DNA from: Lichenibacterium ramalinae | GTDB lineage: Bacteria; Pseudomonadota; Alphaproteobacteria; Rhizobiales; Beijerinckiaceae | Direction: 5' to 3' | DNA length: 64,000 nt | Assembly: GCF_004137085.1 (NCBI RefSeq) | Contig: NZ_QYBC01000008.1 | Location: 124,001 to 188,000 of the forward strand | In this document: one piece after another, positions 1 to 10,215 of the stretch | Layout: each line of letters opens with the position of its first letter | Position numbering within the stretch: the first letter of the stretch is position 1 | Program-made: the position numbers and the translations under genes | The notes under the pieces: generated by a model | Databases searched by the model: none | Seen by the model: the letters and a program-made list of their open reading frames with translations, nothing else | What the model was told of the DNA's origin: nothing

Positions 1-1448
1 CCGTCCTGTCCCGGCGCGGGCAGGGCGACGCTGAAGGCGAAGCGTACGCCGTCGTCCCGCTCGACCTCGTTGGCCACGGTCACCACGGTGCGGACCAGGG
101 CGGCGACGTCGAGGCCCGCCGTGCGGTTGCGGGCGAGTTCGGCATCGAGGCGCGACGCGTCAGAGATGTCGCTGATCAGCCGGTCGAGCCGGCGGATGTC
201 GTGCTGGATGATGGCGGTGAGGCGCCCGCGCGATTCTTCCGACTTGATGCGCGGCAGCGTTTCCACGGCGGAGCGCAGCGACGTCAGCGGGTTCTTGAGC
301 TCGTGCGCCACGTCGGCGGCGAAGCTTTCCGTCGCTTCCATGCGGGAGTAGAGCGCCTTCGTCATGTCGCGCAGCGCCCGCGACAGGTGGCCGATCTCGT
401 CGGCCCGGGCGGTGAAGTCCGGGATCTCTTCGCGCGAATCGACCCCGCGTCGCACCCGTTCGGCGGCCTCGGCGAGGCGGCGGATGGGCCCGGCGATGGT
501 GCCGGCGAGGAAGAGCGACAGGACGAACATCACCCCGGCGGCGACCAGGAACACCCGGAACAGGGCCCAACGGTCGGACGCGATGATCTTGTCGATGTCG
601 CCCGGCTGGGTCGACAGCAGCAGGGCGCCCCGCGTCACCCTGTCGGTGCGCACCGGCACCGCCATGGATACGATGGTCTGGCCCTTGGCGTTGACCCGCA
701 CGATCCACCGCGTCTGCCCCTTTAGCGCGTCGGCGACCTCGGGCAGCTCGCCCTCGCCGATGTTGCGGCTGTCGTCGACCGCCGGGGCGACGGGCTTGGC
801 GAAGCGCCGCCTGACGGCGCTCCAGGTCCGTTCGAACACCGAGAGCTCGCCGGCCGCCGGCTGGTTGCGACCGCGGCGCTCGGCACCGGTGGGCAGGGCC
901 ATGTCGCGGGTGTCCACCACGCGCACGCCGGCACTGTCGTAGATGCGGGCACGCGTGCCGGTCGGCGACACCAGGCGCTTCAACACGGGACCGATGCGGC
1001 TCGGGTCGATGGAAAATTCGAAGGCCGAGGGGTCCTCGTCGGCGGGGGGCGGCGCGGCGGCGCGGCCCGGCGAAGCGGGGCTCGGCGTGGCCTGCAGCAG
1101 CTTCTCGGGATCCACCGTGAGGGAAGTGTCGTCGGCGCTGGCCGAAGCCCCGATGGCGGCCGCGATGATCTCGCCCTGGGTCTGCAGGCTCTGTACCCGG
1201 GCGTCGATCAGCCCTTCGCGGAACTGGTTGATGTAGAGGAACAGCACCAGCAGGGCGACGAGACCGCCGAGGTTCAGCACGACGATGCGGCGGGTGAGCG
1301 AGGACGAGATCCGCACCGAAACGCTGCGCAGGGCCATGCGCAGGCGGAGGCCGATCGAGCGGCGGATGCGGCGCGGGCGGCTGCGGCCCGGCGGGCGGCC
1401 GCCGATGCGGCCCTGGCCGGCCGCGCGACGGAGGGGCGAGGCCGTCAT
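1..1448 (-). CDS. chvG: ChvG-type membrane sensor histidine kinase (3' end beyond window)
   Basis: Envelope sensor kinase that phosphorylates ChvI; in rhizobia and Brucella the pair responds to acid and envelope stress. I translated the minus strand from ATG at 1446-1448. After a basic N-terminus there is a membrane helix at about residues 55-72, a periplasmic part, a second helix at about 297-318, a HAMP region to about 368, and the phosphoacceptor box AADVAHELKNPL with His380. The frame stays open to the left edge at about residue 482, so the ATPase domain is mostly outside the window. It lies 121 bp downstream of chvI on the same strand, the usual order. The periplasmic part has a low-complexity Pro/Ala stretch near residues 119-135. 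Identity rests on domain order plus the ChvI neighbour. Confidence 0.93.
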   Translation of the reverse strand, partial: MTASPLRRAAGQGRIGGRPPGRSRPRRIRRSIGLRLRMALRSVSVRISSSLTRRIVVLNLGGLVALLVLFLYINQFREGLIDARVQSLQTQGEIIAAAIGASASADDTSLTVDPEKLLQATPSPASPGRAAAPPPADEDPSAFEFSIDPSRIGPVLKRLVSPTGTRARIYDSAGVRVVDTRDMALPTGAERRGRNQPAAGELSVFERTWSAVRRRFAKPVAPAVDDSRNIGEGELPEVADALKGQTRWIVRVNAKGQTIVSMAVPVRTDRVTRGALLLSTQPGDIDKIIASDRWALFRVFLVAAGVMFVLSLFLAGTIAGPIRRLAEAAERVRRGVDSREEIPDFTARADEIGHLSRALRDMTKALYSRMEATESFAADVAHELKNPLTSLRSAVETLPRIKSEESRGRLTAIIQHDIRRLDRLISDISDASRLDAELARNRTAGLDVAALVRTVVTVANEVERDDGVRFAFSVALPAPGQD

Positions 1449-1569
1449 GTTCGGGTGATCCTCGTGCTGGGCGTCAGGCCGGTGCTCCCGGAGGTCCTGC
1501 GGGACGCGCGGCTCAGCTTCGGGCTCGGGCGGGTCTCCGGCCCACCGGCCCGTCCGGTGCCGGGTGGCG

Positions 1570-2268
1570 TCACGCTTCCTTGAAGCGGTAGCCGACGCCA
1601 TAGAGGGTCTCGATCATCTCGAAGTCGTCGTCCACGACCTTGAACTTCTTGCGCAGCCGCTTGATGTGGCTGTCGATGGTGCGGTCGTCCACGTAGACCT
1701 GATCGTCGTAGGCGGCGTCCATGAGGGCGTTGCGGCTCTTCACGACGCCCGGCCGCGTCGCGAGCGCCTGCAGGATGAGGAACTCCGTGACGGTCAGCAC
1801 CACCTGCTCGTTCTTCCACGTGCAGGTGTGGCGCTCGGGGTCCATCTTGAGGTTGCCGCGCTCCAGCAGCTTGGCTTCGGATTCCTTCTGGGCCGCCGCC
1901 TCCTTGGGGTTGGCGCGGCGCAGAATCGCCTTGACCCGCTCCACGAGCAGCCGCTGCGAGAAGGGTTTGCGGATAAAATCGTCGGCGCCCATCTTGAGGC
2001 CGAACAGCTCGTCGATCTCCTCGTCCTTCGAGGTCAGGAAGATGACGGGCAGGTCCGATTTCTGGCGCAGGCGCCGCAGCAGCTCCATCCCGTCCATGCG
2101 CGGCATCTTGATGTCGAAGATGGCGAGGTCGGGCGGGTTGGTCTTGAGGCCGTCGAGCGCCGTGGCCCCGTCGGTGTAGGTCTGCACCCGGTAGCCTTCC
2201 GCTTCGAGCGTGAGGGACACGGAGGTGAGGATGTTGCGATCGTCGTCGACGAGGGCGATGGCCGGCAT
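1570..2268 (-). CDS. chvI: ChvI-type response regulator (OmpR family)
   Basis: DNA-binding response regulator of 232 aa, partner of ChvG. The receiver begins at the start (ALVDDDRN acidic pocket), has the phosphoacceptor Asp in [10 protein letters not shown] and the conserved Lys in FIRKPF. A winged-helix effector domain follows and ends at GVGYRFKEA. The start is ATG at 2266-2268 ([10 protein letters not shown]); the frame stays open further upstream, but that part has no receiver homology and is very Arg/Ser-rich, so I rejected it. In relatives this pair controls exopolysaccharide, acid tolerance and symbiosis or virulence genes, which fits the polysaccharide genes further along, although no direct link is visible here. 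Confidence 0.95.
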   Translation of the reverse strand: MPAIALVDDDRNILTSVSLTLEAEGYRVQTYTDGATALDGLKTNPPDLAIFDIKMPRMDGMELLRRLRQKSDLPVIFLTSKDEEIDELFGLKMGADDFIRKPFSQRLLVERVKAILRRANPKEAAAQKESEAKLLERGNLKMDPERHTCTWKNEQVVLTVTEFLILQALATRPGVVKSRNALMDAAYDDQVYVDDRTIDSHIKRLRKKFKVVDDDFEMIETLYGVGYRFKEA

Positions 2269-2516
2269 GATGTTCTTCCGGGACAGCTGAAACGAACGCG
2301 CCGACCGGTCCGGGGCCGAAGCAGGGTGCCGCGAGGCGGCAGGTGACTTGCGAGCCATACTAGGCCGAAATGTGACGTGACGCGAGCTTTCTCGTTGACA
2401 GTAGCGTGCAGGCCGCAGGTGGATCGGCCTGTTTTGCACGCGCGATGCCACCGATCCGTTCACCCCCGGTGCAGGAGGAGGCAACCAGACTGACCTTCGT
2501 CGATTAGGAAATGACA

Positions 2517-3260
2517 ATGCCTGCAACCTCGGGGGAACCTCGCTTGAAGCGTCTCATGATTTCGATCGCCGCCGTTTCGGCGATGCTGTCCACAACGGGC
2601 GAAAGCTTCGCCCAGCTCCGCGACCCGGGCGACGCGCCAGCCGGAGCGATCATCGGCGGCGTCGTGGGCGGCGTCCTGCTGGGCCCGGAACTGAGGCGCG
2701 AACGCCGCATCGAGATGCTGCGCCGCGAGCGCTGGCACCGCCTGCATCCCTTCCGTCCCTATCCGGGCGGCCCCGGGCCGGGGTTCGGGCCGGGACCGGG
2801 CTTCGACGGACCCGGTCCGGGCGGTCCCGGTTTCGCCGGGCCGCGCGGCGCTGGTGGCTTCGGCGAAGGGCGTCCGGGCGGCGAGGGCCAGCGCCTGCAG
2901 GGGCAGGGCGGCGAAGGCCAGCGCCAGCAGCAGGGCCAGGGCGAAGGCCAGCGTCAGCAGCAGGGTCAGGGCGAAGGCCAGCGTCAGCGCATGCAGGGCC
3001 AAGGCGGCCAGCAGGGCCAGGGCGAAGGCCAGCAGCGCCAGCGCATGCAGGGGCAAGGGCAGGGCCAAGGCCAAGGCGAGGGCCAGCAGCGCCAGCGCAT
3101 GCAAGGCCAGGGACAAGGGCAGAGCCAGGGACAAGGCCAGGCTCCGGGCGGCCAGCAAGGTCAGCGCCGGCCGCAGGGTCAGCGGCCGGGCGAGCCCTAT
3201 CCGGGCGCCGATGCCGGTGGGGTTCCGGCCAATGCCATGGGGACCGGGCGCCAGCCCTGA
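2517..3260 (+). CDS. Exported Gly/Gln-rich repeat protein, function unknown
   Basis: Protein of 247 aa that I do not recognise. Residues 1-33 look like a signal peptide (basic LKR, then a hydrophobic stretch, Ala-rich end before QLRDPGD). Next come a small-residue segment ([15 protein letters not shown], a possible glycine-zipper membrane element), an Arg-rich segment, a Pro/Gly-rich linker, and from about residue 120 a Gln/Gly/Glu/Arg tandem repeat built on [10 protein letters not shown] and [10 protein letters not shown] units. There are no Cys residues. An AGGAA sits 6 nt before ATG 2517 but only 1 nt before the in-frame ATG at 2511, so I chose 2517. It is transcribed away from chvI with 248 bp between them. 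Low complexity makes homology unreliable; a surface or matrix protein is possible but unproven. Confidence 0.6.
   Translation: MPATSGEPRLKRLMISIAAVSAMLSTTGESFAQLRDPGDAPAGAIIGGVVGGVLLGPELRRERRIEMLRRERWHRLHPFRPYPGGPGPGFGPGPGFDGPGPGGPGFAGPRGAGGFGEGRPGGEGQRLQGQGGEGQRQQQGQGEGQRQQQGQGEGQRQRMQGQGGQQGQGEGQQRQRMQGQGQGQGQGEGQQRQRMQGQGQGQSQGQGQAPGGQQGQRRPQGQRPGEPYPGADAGGVPANAMGTGRQP
2881..3190 (+). repeat. Degenerate tandem repeat inside the Gly/Gln-rich gene
   Basis: Short units built from the words ggccag, gggcaggg, gcgaaggcc and cagcgcatgcag recur. The clearest is a 30-bp unit present twice almost exactly (about 2925-2985, encoding [10 protein letters not shown]), followed by longer units containing [10 protein letters not shown]. 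All unit lengths are multiples of 3, so the frame is kept. The pattern suggests expansion by slippage or unequal recombination. Confidence 0.75.
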
Positions 3261-3359
3261 CGCCATGATCGGCCCCGTCGGGCCTTGACGAAGCGACACG
3301 GCGCCCCGTCTCTTGCACCGTCCGGCCCGAGCGGCCGGTCGGGCCGGGAAGGGTCGCCG

Positions 3360-4412
3360 ATGGACGAGACAGAGTTGGCGCGGCTGCGCGCCCGATACGC
3401 GGGCGGGACCGGCGGCGAGATCCACGATCCGGCGTTTCGCCGGGTGGCGGCCGCCCAGTTTGACGGCGACCGGCGCCTCTGGCCTTTTGCCGGGATCGCG
3501 ACCCTGTGCGGCGCGCCCTATCGGCCCGAGGCGGTCGATCTGCCCGATTTCGGCGGCCTGCAGGCCGTCCTGGTCGGGGTGCCGATGGATCTCGGCGTCA
3601 CCAACCGGGCCGGGTCGCGCTTCGGGCCGCGGGCCGTGCGCGCCGTCGAGCGGATCGGCCCCTACGAACACGTGCTGCGCCGCGCGCCGCTGTCCGACAT
3701 CCGGGTGGCGGACATCGGCGACGTGACGATGCGGTCCCGCTTCTCGCTCGAAGACTGCCACGCCGACATCGAAGCCTTTTTCTCGCGGCTGGTGCGGGCC
3801 GGCGTCGTGCCGCTGGCCGTGGGCGGCGACCATTCCATCTCGGGCTCCATCCTCAAGGCGGTCGGCGCCGCGCGGCCGGTCGGGATGGTGCATGTCGACG
3901 CCCATTGCGACACGTCCGGCCGCTACGAAGGCTCGAAGTTCCACCACGGCGGACCCTTCCGGGAAGCCGTGCTGGCGGGCGTGCTGGATCCCCGCCGGAC
4001 CATCCAGATCGGCATCCGGGGCGGGGCGGAGTATCTGTGGGAGTTCTCCTACGACAGCGGCATGACGGTGGTGCATGCCGAGGAGATGACCGGGCTCGGC
4101 GTGCCCGCCGTCGTGGCGATGGCCCGCCGCGTCGTGGGGGACGGGCCCGTCTACGTGTCCTTCGACGTCGACAGCCTGGATCCCGGCTTCGCGCCCGGGA
4201 CCGGCACGCCGGAGGTCGCCGGCCTCACCCCGCGCGAAGCGCTGGAGCTGCTGCGCGGGCTCGACGGTCTCGACATCGTGGGGGCCGATGTGGTCGAGGT
4301 CGCGCCGCAGTACGACCCCACCAGCAACACGGCCCAATGCGCCGCCCAGGTCCTGTTCACGCTGCTGAGCCTCGCGGCGCCCGCCATCGCGGCCCGATCG
4401 GTCGCCTGCTGA
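3360..4412 (+). CDS. Ureohydrolase (arginase/agmatinase/guanidine hydrolase family)
   Basis: Manganese- or nickel-dependent hydrolase of 350 aa that releases urea from a guanidino compound. The family metal motifs are all present: GGDHS, VDAHCD, and SFDVDSLDP near the C-terminus. An N-terminal extension of about 55 residues with the segment WPFAGIATLCGAPY precedes the core. The start is ATG 3360 with gggaaggg just upstream; the frame extends to 3285 without a better site. The substrate cannot be read from motifs alone: agmatinase (putrescine route), guanidinobutyrase and the newer guanidine hydrolases share this signature. No polyamine gene sits beside it; it converges on the two-component operon with a 21-bp gap. 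Confidence 0.85.
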   Translation: MDETELARLRARYAGGTGGEIHDPAFRRVAAAQFDGDRRLWPFAGIATLCGAPYRPEAVDLPDFGGLQAVLVGVPMDLGVTNRAGSRFGPRAVRAVERIGPYEHVLRRAPLSDIRVADIGDVTMRSRFSLEDCHADIEAFFSRLVRAGVVPLAVGGDHSISGSILKAVGAARPVGMVHVDAHCDTSGRYEGSKFHHGGPFREAVLAGVLDPRRTIQIGIRGGAEYLWEFSYDSGMTVVHAEEMTGLGVPAVVAMARRVVGDGPVYVSFDVDSLDPGFAPGTGTPEVAGLTPREALELLRGLDGLDIVGADVVEVAPQYDPTSNTAQCAAQVLFTLLSLAAPAIAARSVAC

Positions 4413-4433
4413 CGGGCGGCGGGCAGGGCCCGC

Positions 4434-5615
4434 TCAGGGGCCGGCGAGCTTGGGTTCCGTCACGGCGAACACCATCACGGCGCGGGTGCCCGCATCGGCG
4501 TCCTCGTAGGTCACCGTCGTGTTGAGCTTGGACGCCATGGCCTTGATGATGGTGCGCCCGATGCCGCTCGATGCCGCGCCGGAGCGCACCTCGCCGCCCT
4601 CCGTCTTGCCGACGCCGTCGTCGGCGACGGTCAGGCGGTAACGGCCGTCGGGCTCGTCGGCTTCGAGCCGCACCCGCACCGGGCCGCTGCCGCCCGGGTA
4701 GGCGTATTTCAGGGCGTTGATGACGAGTTCCGTGACGATTACCCCGATGGTGACGGCGCTGTCGGCGTCGATCATCACGGCGGCGGCGGACAGCGAGAGC
4801 TGGTTGCGGGGCGACGACCCGTCGCTCGATTCGCGAAGGTCTTCGACCAGGGCCGACAGGTAGCTGTCCAGCGCCACGGCCTTCACGTCGTCGGAGGTGT
4901 AGAGCCGCCGGTGCACCTGGGCGATGGCCAGCACCCGGCGGTTCGCCTCGTTCAAGGCGTCCCGGGTCTCGGCCGAAGCCGATCCGTTGGCCTGCAGGTG
5001 CAGGAAGGCCGCTACCAGCTGCAGGCTGTTGCCGACACGGTGGTTGACCTCGCGCATCAGCACCTGCCGTTCCGCCGCCAGGGCTTCGAACCGGTCGCGG
5101 GCTTCGACGATCGCGCGGTCGGCCGCCTCCTTCTCGCGGCGCAGGACGACACCGGCGACCGCCGAGCGGACCGCCGCTTCGAGCAGCTCGACGAACTCGC
5201 CCCCGACGTCCTTCACGACGTAATCGGTCGCGCCGGCCTTCAAGGCCGAGACCGCGATGCGGCTCTCGCTCGTGCCGGTGACGAAGATGACGGGGGGCGG
5301 GTCGGGCAGCGCCCGGATCGCGTCGAGGACGTCGAGCCCGTCCCGGCCCGGCATGTAGTGGTCGAGGGCCACGGCGTCGAAGCCGCCCGCGGCGAGGCGG
5401 ACGAGGCCGGCGTCGCCGTCCTGCGCGGTCTCGACCCGGTGGCCGAGCCGGCCGAGCTGGCGCTGCACGAAGCGGCCGAGCGCCGGGTCGTCGTCGATGT
5501 AGAGGAGGCTGTGGCCCGTCGCGGAGCCGGAGACGGCCGGACCGGTCAAGGGTCCCGCGGCGACGTCGGGGGGAGGCTGCGTCTGGGCGGCGCCCGCCGC
5601 ATCGGGTCCGCTCAC
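4434..5615 (-). CDS. Receiver - HisKA_2/HWE-type histidine kinase
   Basis: Cytoplasmic protein of 393 aa. A receiver domain at residues 36-150 has an acidic pocket (YIDDD), Asp85 in LDHYMPG and Lys135 in YVVKD. After a coiled linker comes a HisKA_2 phosphoacceptor region (REVNHRVGNSLQL, His192) and a HATPase domain (N-box ELVINALKYAYP, ADDGVG). The start is GTG at 5613-5615, 2 nt after the stop of the preceding receiver gene; the frame remains open upstream but only inside that gene. It is the third gene of a kinase-receiver-receiver/kinase operon. HisKA_2/HWE kinases in Alphaproteobacteria often feed the PhyR general stress pathway, an inference worth noting because an EcfG-like sigma factor lies about 5 kb away. 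Confidence 0.88.
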   Translation of the reverse strand: MSGPDAAGAAQTQPPPDVAAGPLTGPAVSGSATGHSLLYIDDDPALGRFVQRQLGRLGHRVETAQDGDAGLVRLAAGGFDAVALDHYMPGRDGLDVLDAIRALPDPPPVIFVTGTSESRIAVSALKAGATDYVVKDVGGEFVELLEAAVRSAVAGVVLRREKEAADRAIVEARDRFEALAAERQVLMREVNHRVGNSLQLVAAFLHLQANGSASAETRDALNEANRRVLAIAQVHRRLYTSDDVKAVALDSYLSALVEDLRESSDGSSPRNQLSLSAAAVMIDADSAVTIGVIVTELVINALKYAYPGGSGPVRVRLEADEPDGRYRLTVADDGVGKTEGGEVRSGAASSGIGRTIIKAMASKLNTTVTYEDADAGTRAVMVFAVTEPKLAGP

Positions 5616-5617
5616 GG

Positions 5618-6061
5618 TCAGACTTGCTCGGGCATCTGGATCACGGACAGGAACAGCCCCAGTTGGCGGATCGCTTCGGCGAAGTTGTGATAGATGAGCG
5701 GCTTTGTGATGTAAACGTTGCAACCGAGATCGTAACAGCGCTCGATCTCGGCCTTGTCGTCGGTCGTGGTCAGCACGATGACGGGCGCGCGGCGGAAGCG
5801 CTCGTCGGCCTTGACGCGGCGCAGGATGTCGACGCCGCTCATGTCCGGCAGGTTGAGGTCGAGCAGGATCATGAAGGGTTGGTGATCGGCGCGGGTCACG
5901 CCGTCCCCGCCGAACAGGAAGTCGATGGCGCTGGTGCCGTCGCGCAGGTGCAGTATTTCGTTGGTGACGCCGGCCCGGCGGATGTTCTTCTCGATCAGGC
6001 GGGCGTGGCCGTCGTCGTCTTCGATCATCAGGATCGAGACGGCCTGGGTGAGCGCCATCAT
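5618..6061 (-). CDS. Single-domain response regulator (Rcp1/CheY-like)
   Basis: Receiver-only protein of 147 aa with no output domain. The acidic pair lies in MIEDDDGH, the phosphoacceptor Asp in LLDLNLPDM, the switch Thr in VLTTTDD and the Lys in ITKP. The long insert between helix 1 and the phosphoacceptor (residues about 35-55) is typical of the Rcp1 group found beside phytochrome-type kinases. It starts at ATG 6061, overlapping the upstream kinase stop by 4 nt (ATGA), and is followed 2 nt after its stop by the receiver-HisKA_2 kinase. The tight spacing implies translational coupling. It probably shuttles phosphate from the membrane kinase. Confidence 0.92.
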   Translation of the reverse strand: MMALTQAVSILMIEDDDGHARLIEKNIRRAGVTNEILHLRDGTSAIDFLFGGDGVTRADHQPFMILLDLNLPDMSGVDILRRVKADERFRRAPVIVLTTTDDKAEIERCYDLGCNVYITKPLIYHNFAEAIRQLGLFLSVIQMPEQV

Positions 6062-7833
6062 GCTGCGGCTCCGTAGGGCTCCAGGGGCAAGGTCACCGTG
6101 AAGGTGCTGCCCTGTCCGGGTGTCGAGGCGAGATGTATGGTGCCGCCGAGCTGGCGCACCAGCGTCTTCACATGCGCGAGGCCGATGCCGTCGCCCGGCC
6201 GGTCCTGCGGCCCGGACCGGCGGAACAGTTCGAAGACGCGCGCGTGGTCCCGGTCGTCGATGCCGCGGCCGTTGTCGGCGACGCGGAAGGTGGCGCGCCC
6301 GTTCGCCACCTCGGCCGTCACCGCCACGGTGCCGGGCACGCCGGGACGCAGGTATTTCACGGCGTTGTCGACGAGGTTCGAGAACACCTGCTCGGCCGCG
6401 ATGCGGTCGATGGCGAGGCGCGGCATGGGCCCGACCGCCACGGTGGCGCCGGCCGACTGCGCCCGGTGGGCCACGCCGTCGGCGATGGAGCGCATCATCG
6501 CTTCCATGTCGACGCTTTCGGGCGCGAAGACGCGCGTGCCCTGCCGCGCCAGCAGCAGGATGGCCTTGATGAGCCGGTCCATCTTGTCGATCGAGGACTT
6601 GATAAAGCCGATGGCCTCGTCGAAGTCCTCCCGCACCGTCTCGGGGAGGGCCGACGAATCGGGGAAGATCGTGTCCCGCAGGCGCTGCAGCTCGGAGGTG
6701 AAACCCATGATGTTGACGAGCGGGGCCCGCAGGTCGTGGCTCACGATATAGGCGAAGCGCTGGATCTCGGCGTTGCTGTCCTGGAGATCGGCGGTCCGCT
6801 CGGCGACGCGCTGCTCCAGCCGCCCGTTGGCGGCGGCGAGGGCGGCGCGGGCCCGGTAGACCTCGCGGTTGGCCTGGGCTTCGACCCGGCCCTGCCGGCG
6901 CACCAGGGCCATGAAGCCGACCAGGGCCGCGGTGGCGGCGACCGGGAACGGCAGGAACAGCCAGAGCCAGGACAGCCAGGCGGTGCCCACCGCGGCCTCG
7001 CTGTAGGAGACCGTGACGACGAGGGGCAGGTCGCCGACGCGCTGGTAGAAGCCCACGCGGCCGGGCGTCGGCTCGTAGCGGCCGGCCATGGGCTCGGCGG
7101 TCGCCATGGCCTGCATGGCGGACATGGAGGTCGGCGTTCCGGCCGGCGCCTCGGGGAGCCGCACGAGGATGCGGCCGTCGTCGACCCGCACCAGCGCGAC
7201 ATGGGCGTCGTTCGGCAGGGACAGCCGGCGCCAGTAGGTGCCGAAATAGTCGAGGTCCGCCGTGGCCGCCGCCATGCCGCGGAAGTGCCCGTCGGCATCG
7301 CCGAGGCGGCGGGCGATGAGGAACGACGGCTTGCCGGTGACCCGGCCGACGATCGGGTCCCCGATCACGAGGCCGGTCGCGCCGTCCCGAGCCGCCGCGA
7401 AGGCCGGGCGGTCGCCCAGGTCGACGCCGGGCGCCGGGAACGCCATGGTGGCGAGGCGCAGGCGGCCCGCGGCATCGGCGAAGAGCAGGTCGCGGATGTA
7501 GGGCAGGGCCTCGGAGGTCGTGCGCATCTCGGCCCAGAGCGCGCGCGACCCTGCGGCCTCGTCCCAGGGCAGGTCGCCGAGCGACAGGCTCGCGGTGCGC
7601 AGGGCGAGGTCCGCCACCTCGAACAGGCGCGATGCATGGTCGGCCAGTGAGAAGGCCGCGCCCTGGGCCACGGTGCGGGCCTCGCGGAAGGCGATGTCGC
7701 GCTCGCGATGGACGATGAACCCCGACGTGACGACGATGAGGGCGAAGCCGCAGGCGCCCATGGCCAGCGTGATGCGGTTCACCGAGGAGCGGGGCCAGCG
7801 GACCAGGCGAGGCCGGGCGGTGCGTTCCAACAT
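6058..7833 (-). CDS. Membrane sensor histidine kinase with periplasmic dCache-like domain
   Basis: About 591 aa. Two membrane helices (about residues 22-41 and 290-312) flank a periplasmic domain of some 250 residues that looks like a double-Cache small-molecule sensor (YIRDLLFADAAGR, and DRPAFAAARDG as seen in PDC sensors). A coiled coil leads into the phosphoacceptor box IVSHDLRAPLVNI (His366), an N-box (FSNLVDNAVKYL), and G-boxes VADNGRGID and DGIGLAHVK. There is no HAMP domain. I chose ATG 7831-7833; an in-frame TTG 36 nt upstream (7869) has no clear ribosome binding site. It is the first gene of the three-gene operon and should set the input signal. Confidence 0.9.
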   Translation of the reverse strand: MLERTARPRLVRWPRSSVNRITLAMGACGFALIVVTSGFIVHRERDIAFREARTVAQGAAFSLADHASRLFEVADLALRTASLSLGDLPWDEAAGSRALWAEMRTTSEALPYIRDLLFADAAGRLRLATMAFPAPGVDLGDRPAFAAARDGATGLVIGDPIVGRVTGKPSFLIARRLGDADGHFRGMAAATADLDYFGTYWRRLSLPNDAHVALVRVDDGRILVRLPEAPAGTPTSMSAMQAMATAEPMAGRYEPTPGRVGFYQRVGDLPLVVTVSYSEAAVGTAWLSWLWLFLPFPVAATAALVGFMALVRRQGRVEAQANREVYRARAALAAANGRLEQRVAERTADLQDSNAEIQRFAYIVSHDLRAPLVNIMGFTSELQRLRDTIFPDSSALPETVREDFDEAIGFIKSSIDKMDRLIKAILLLARQGTRVFAPESVDMEAMMRSIADGVAHRAQSAGATVAVGPMPRLAIDRIAAEQVFSNLVDNAVKYLRPGVPGTVAVTAEVANGRATFRVADNGRGIDDRDHARVFELFRRSGPQDRPGDGIGLAHVKTLVRQLGGTIHLASTPGQGSTFTVTLPLEPYGAAA

Positions 7834-7977
7834 GGCGTCTCGGCTGAATATGGCGGGCTGACGGGGCAAGTGGCGGGGCCTTGAGACGGGCCTTGGGGAC
7901 GGGCCGTCCCCTTACCAGCTTTCGCCGTCCGGCCAAAACATGCCGGCTTCCCCGCCTGTACCGCAATCTGCGGCGTC

Positions 7978-8006
7978 TTGACAGGGCCAGGCACGGGCAT
8001 TAGGTC
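7978..8006 (+). promoter_or_regulatory. Candidate groESL promoter
   Basis: TTGACA at 7978-7983, a 17-nt spacer, then taggtc at 8001-8006. The context cttgaca...cattaggt also resembles alphaproteobacterial RpoH heat-shock promoters. It lies just upstream of the CIRCE element, as expected for dual sigma-32/HrcA control. The -10 is a weak match to TATAAT. Confidence 0.5.
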
Positions 8007-8016
8007 AGGGCCGCGC

Positions 8017-8043
8017 TTGGCACTCTCCTCGGGGGAGTGCTAA
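8017..8043 (+). promoter_or_regulatory. CIRCE operator (HrcA binding site)
   Basis: Arms TTGGCACTC (8017-8025) and GAGTGCTAA (8035-8043) are separated by 9 nt, matching the CIRCE consensus at 17 of 18 arm positions (one G for A in the left arm). It sits 78 bp before groES, where the HrcA repressor holds the chaperonin operon down at normal temperature. Confidence 0.95.
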
Positions 8044-8121
8044 CAGCCGCGCCAGGATCAGGTTCTGCGGATGGCGCGCCGTATAGCACGGCGGCCTCAA
8101 CTCACGAACAGGAACGCTTCC

Positions 8122-8409
8122 ATGAATTTCCGTCCCCTGCACGACCGCGTGGTCGTCAAGCGCCTCGAAGGCGAAGAGAAGACCAAGGGCGGCATCATCA
8201 TCCCGGACACCGCCAAGGAGAAGCCCCAGGAAGGCGAGATCATCGCCGTGGGCCCCGGCGGACGCGACGAGAGCGGCAAGCTGACGCCCCTCGACGTGAA
8301 GGCCGGCGACAAGGTGCTGTTCGGCAAGTGGTCGGGCACCGAGGTCAAGATCGATGGCCAGGATCTCCTCATCATGAAGGAGAGCGACATCATGGGCGTG
8401 GTGGGCTGA
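8122..8409 (+). CDS. groES: Co-chaperonin GroES
   Basis: 95-aa lid subunit of the GroEL chaperonin, cytoplasmic. The N-terminal [12 protein letters not shown], the mobile loop [18 protein letters not shown] and the C-terminal [10 protein letters not shown] are typical and the length is standard. ATG 8122 is chosen because the family begins exactly at [10 protein letters not shown]; upstream in-frame codons run through the promoter region. First gene of groES-groEL (95-bp gap) under CIRCE control. Confidence 0.98.
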   Translation: MNFRPLHDRVVVKRLEGEEKTKGGIIIPDTAKEKPQEGEIIAVGPGGRDESGKLTPLDVKAGDKVLFGKWSGTEVKIDGQDLLIMKESDIMGVVG

Positions 8410-8423
8410 GCCGACGCTGCTGA

Positions 8424-10151
<1,728 letters not shown>

Positions 10152-10163
10152 GACGTCCTATCC

Positions 10164-10215
10164 GCTCGGAGGTCCGAGCCGCCGGGCGTGTGTCGGCCAC
10201 TCACCGACACACGCC
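10164..10215 (+). terminator. Tandem hairpins after groEL, likely transcription terminator
   Basis: A 6-bp stem with 4-nt loop (10164-10179) is followed by a perfect 12-bp stem GGCGTGTGTCGG / CCGACACACGCC (10185-10196 and 10204-10215) with a 7-nt loop. They begin 13 nt after the groEL stop. There is no long T tract after the second stem, so efficiency is uncertain, but position and stem strength fit a terminator. Confidence 0.7.

Noticed and set aside
2881..3190. Repeat block as a possible CRISPR array
   Set aside because: Units are adjacent, degenerate, in frame with a protein and have no unique spacers.
3261..3359. Guanidine riboswitch before the ureohydrolase
   Set aside because: The 99-bp gap has no recognisable conserved ykkC-type or ACGR-loop pair.
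2460..4337. 625-aa minus-strand open frame with long LALALALAL stretches
   Set aside because: It is the antisense of the Gln/Gly repeat gene and the ureohydrolase; the Leu/Ala runs mirror the GQ repeat. No start site or domain.
5618..7966. 782-aa frame suggesting a kinase-receiver fusion
   Set aside because: The upstream part is Arg/Pro-rich noise in the wrong frame; the true kinase ends with a 4-nt overlap at the receiver start, so these are two genes.
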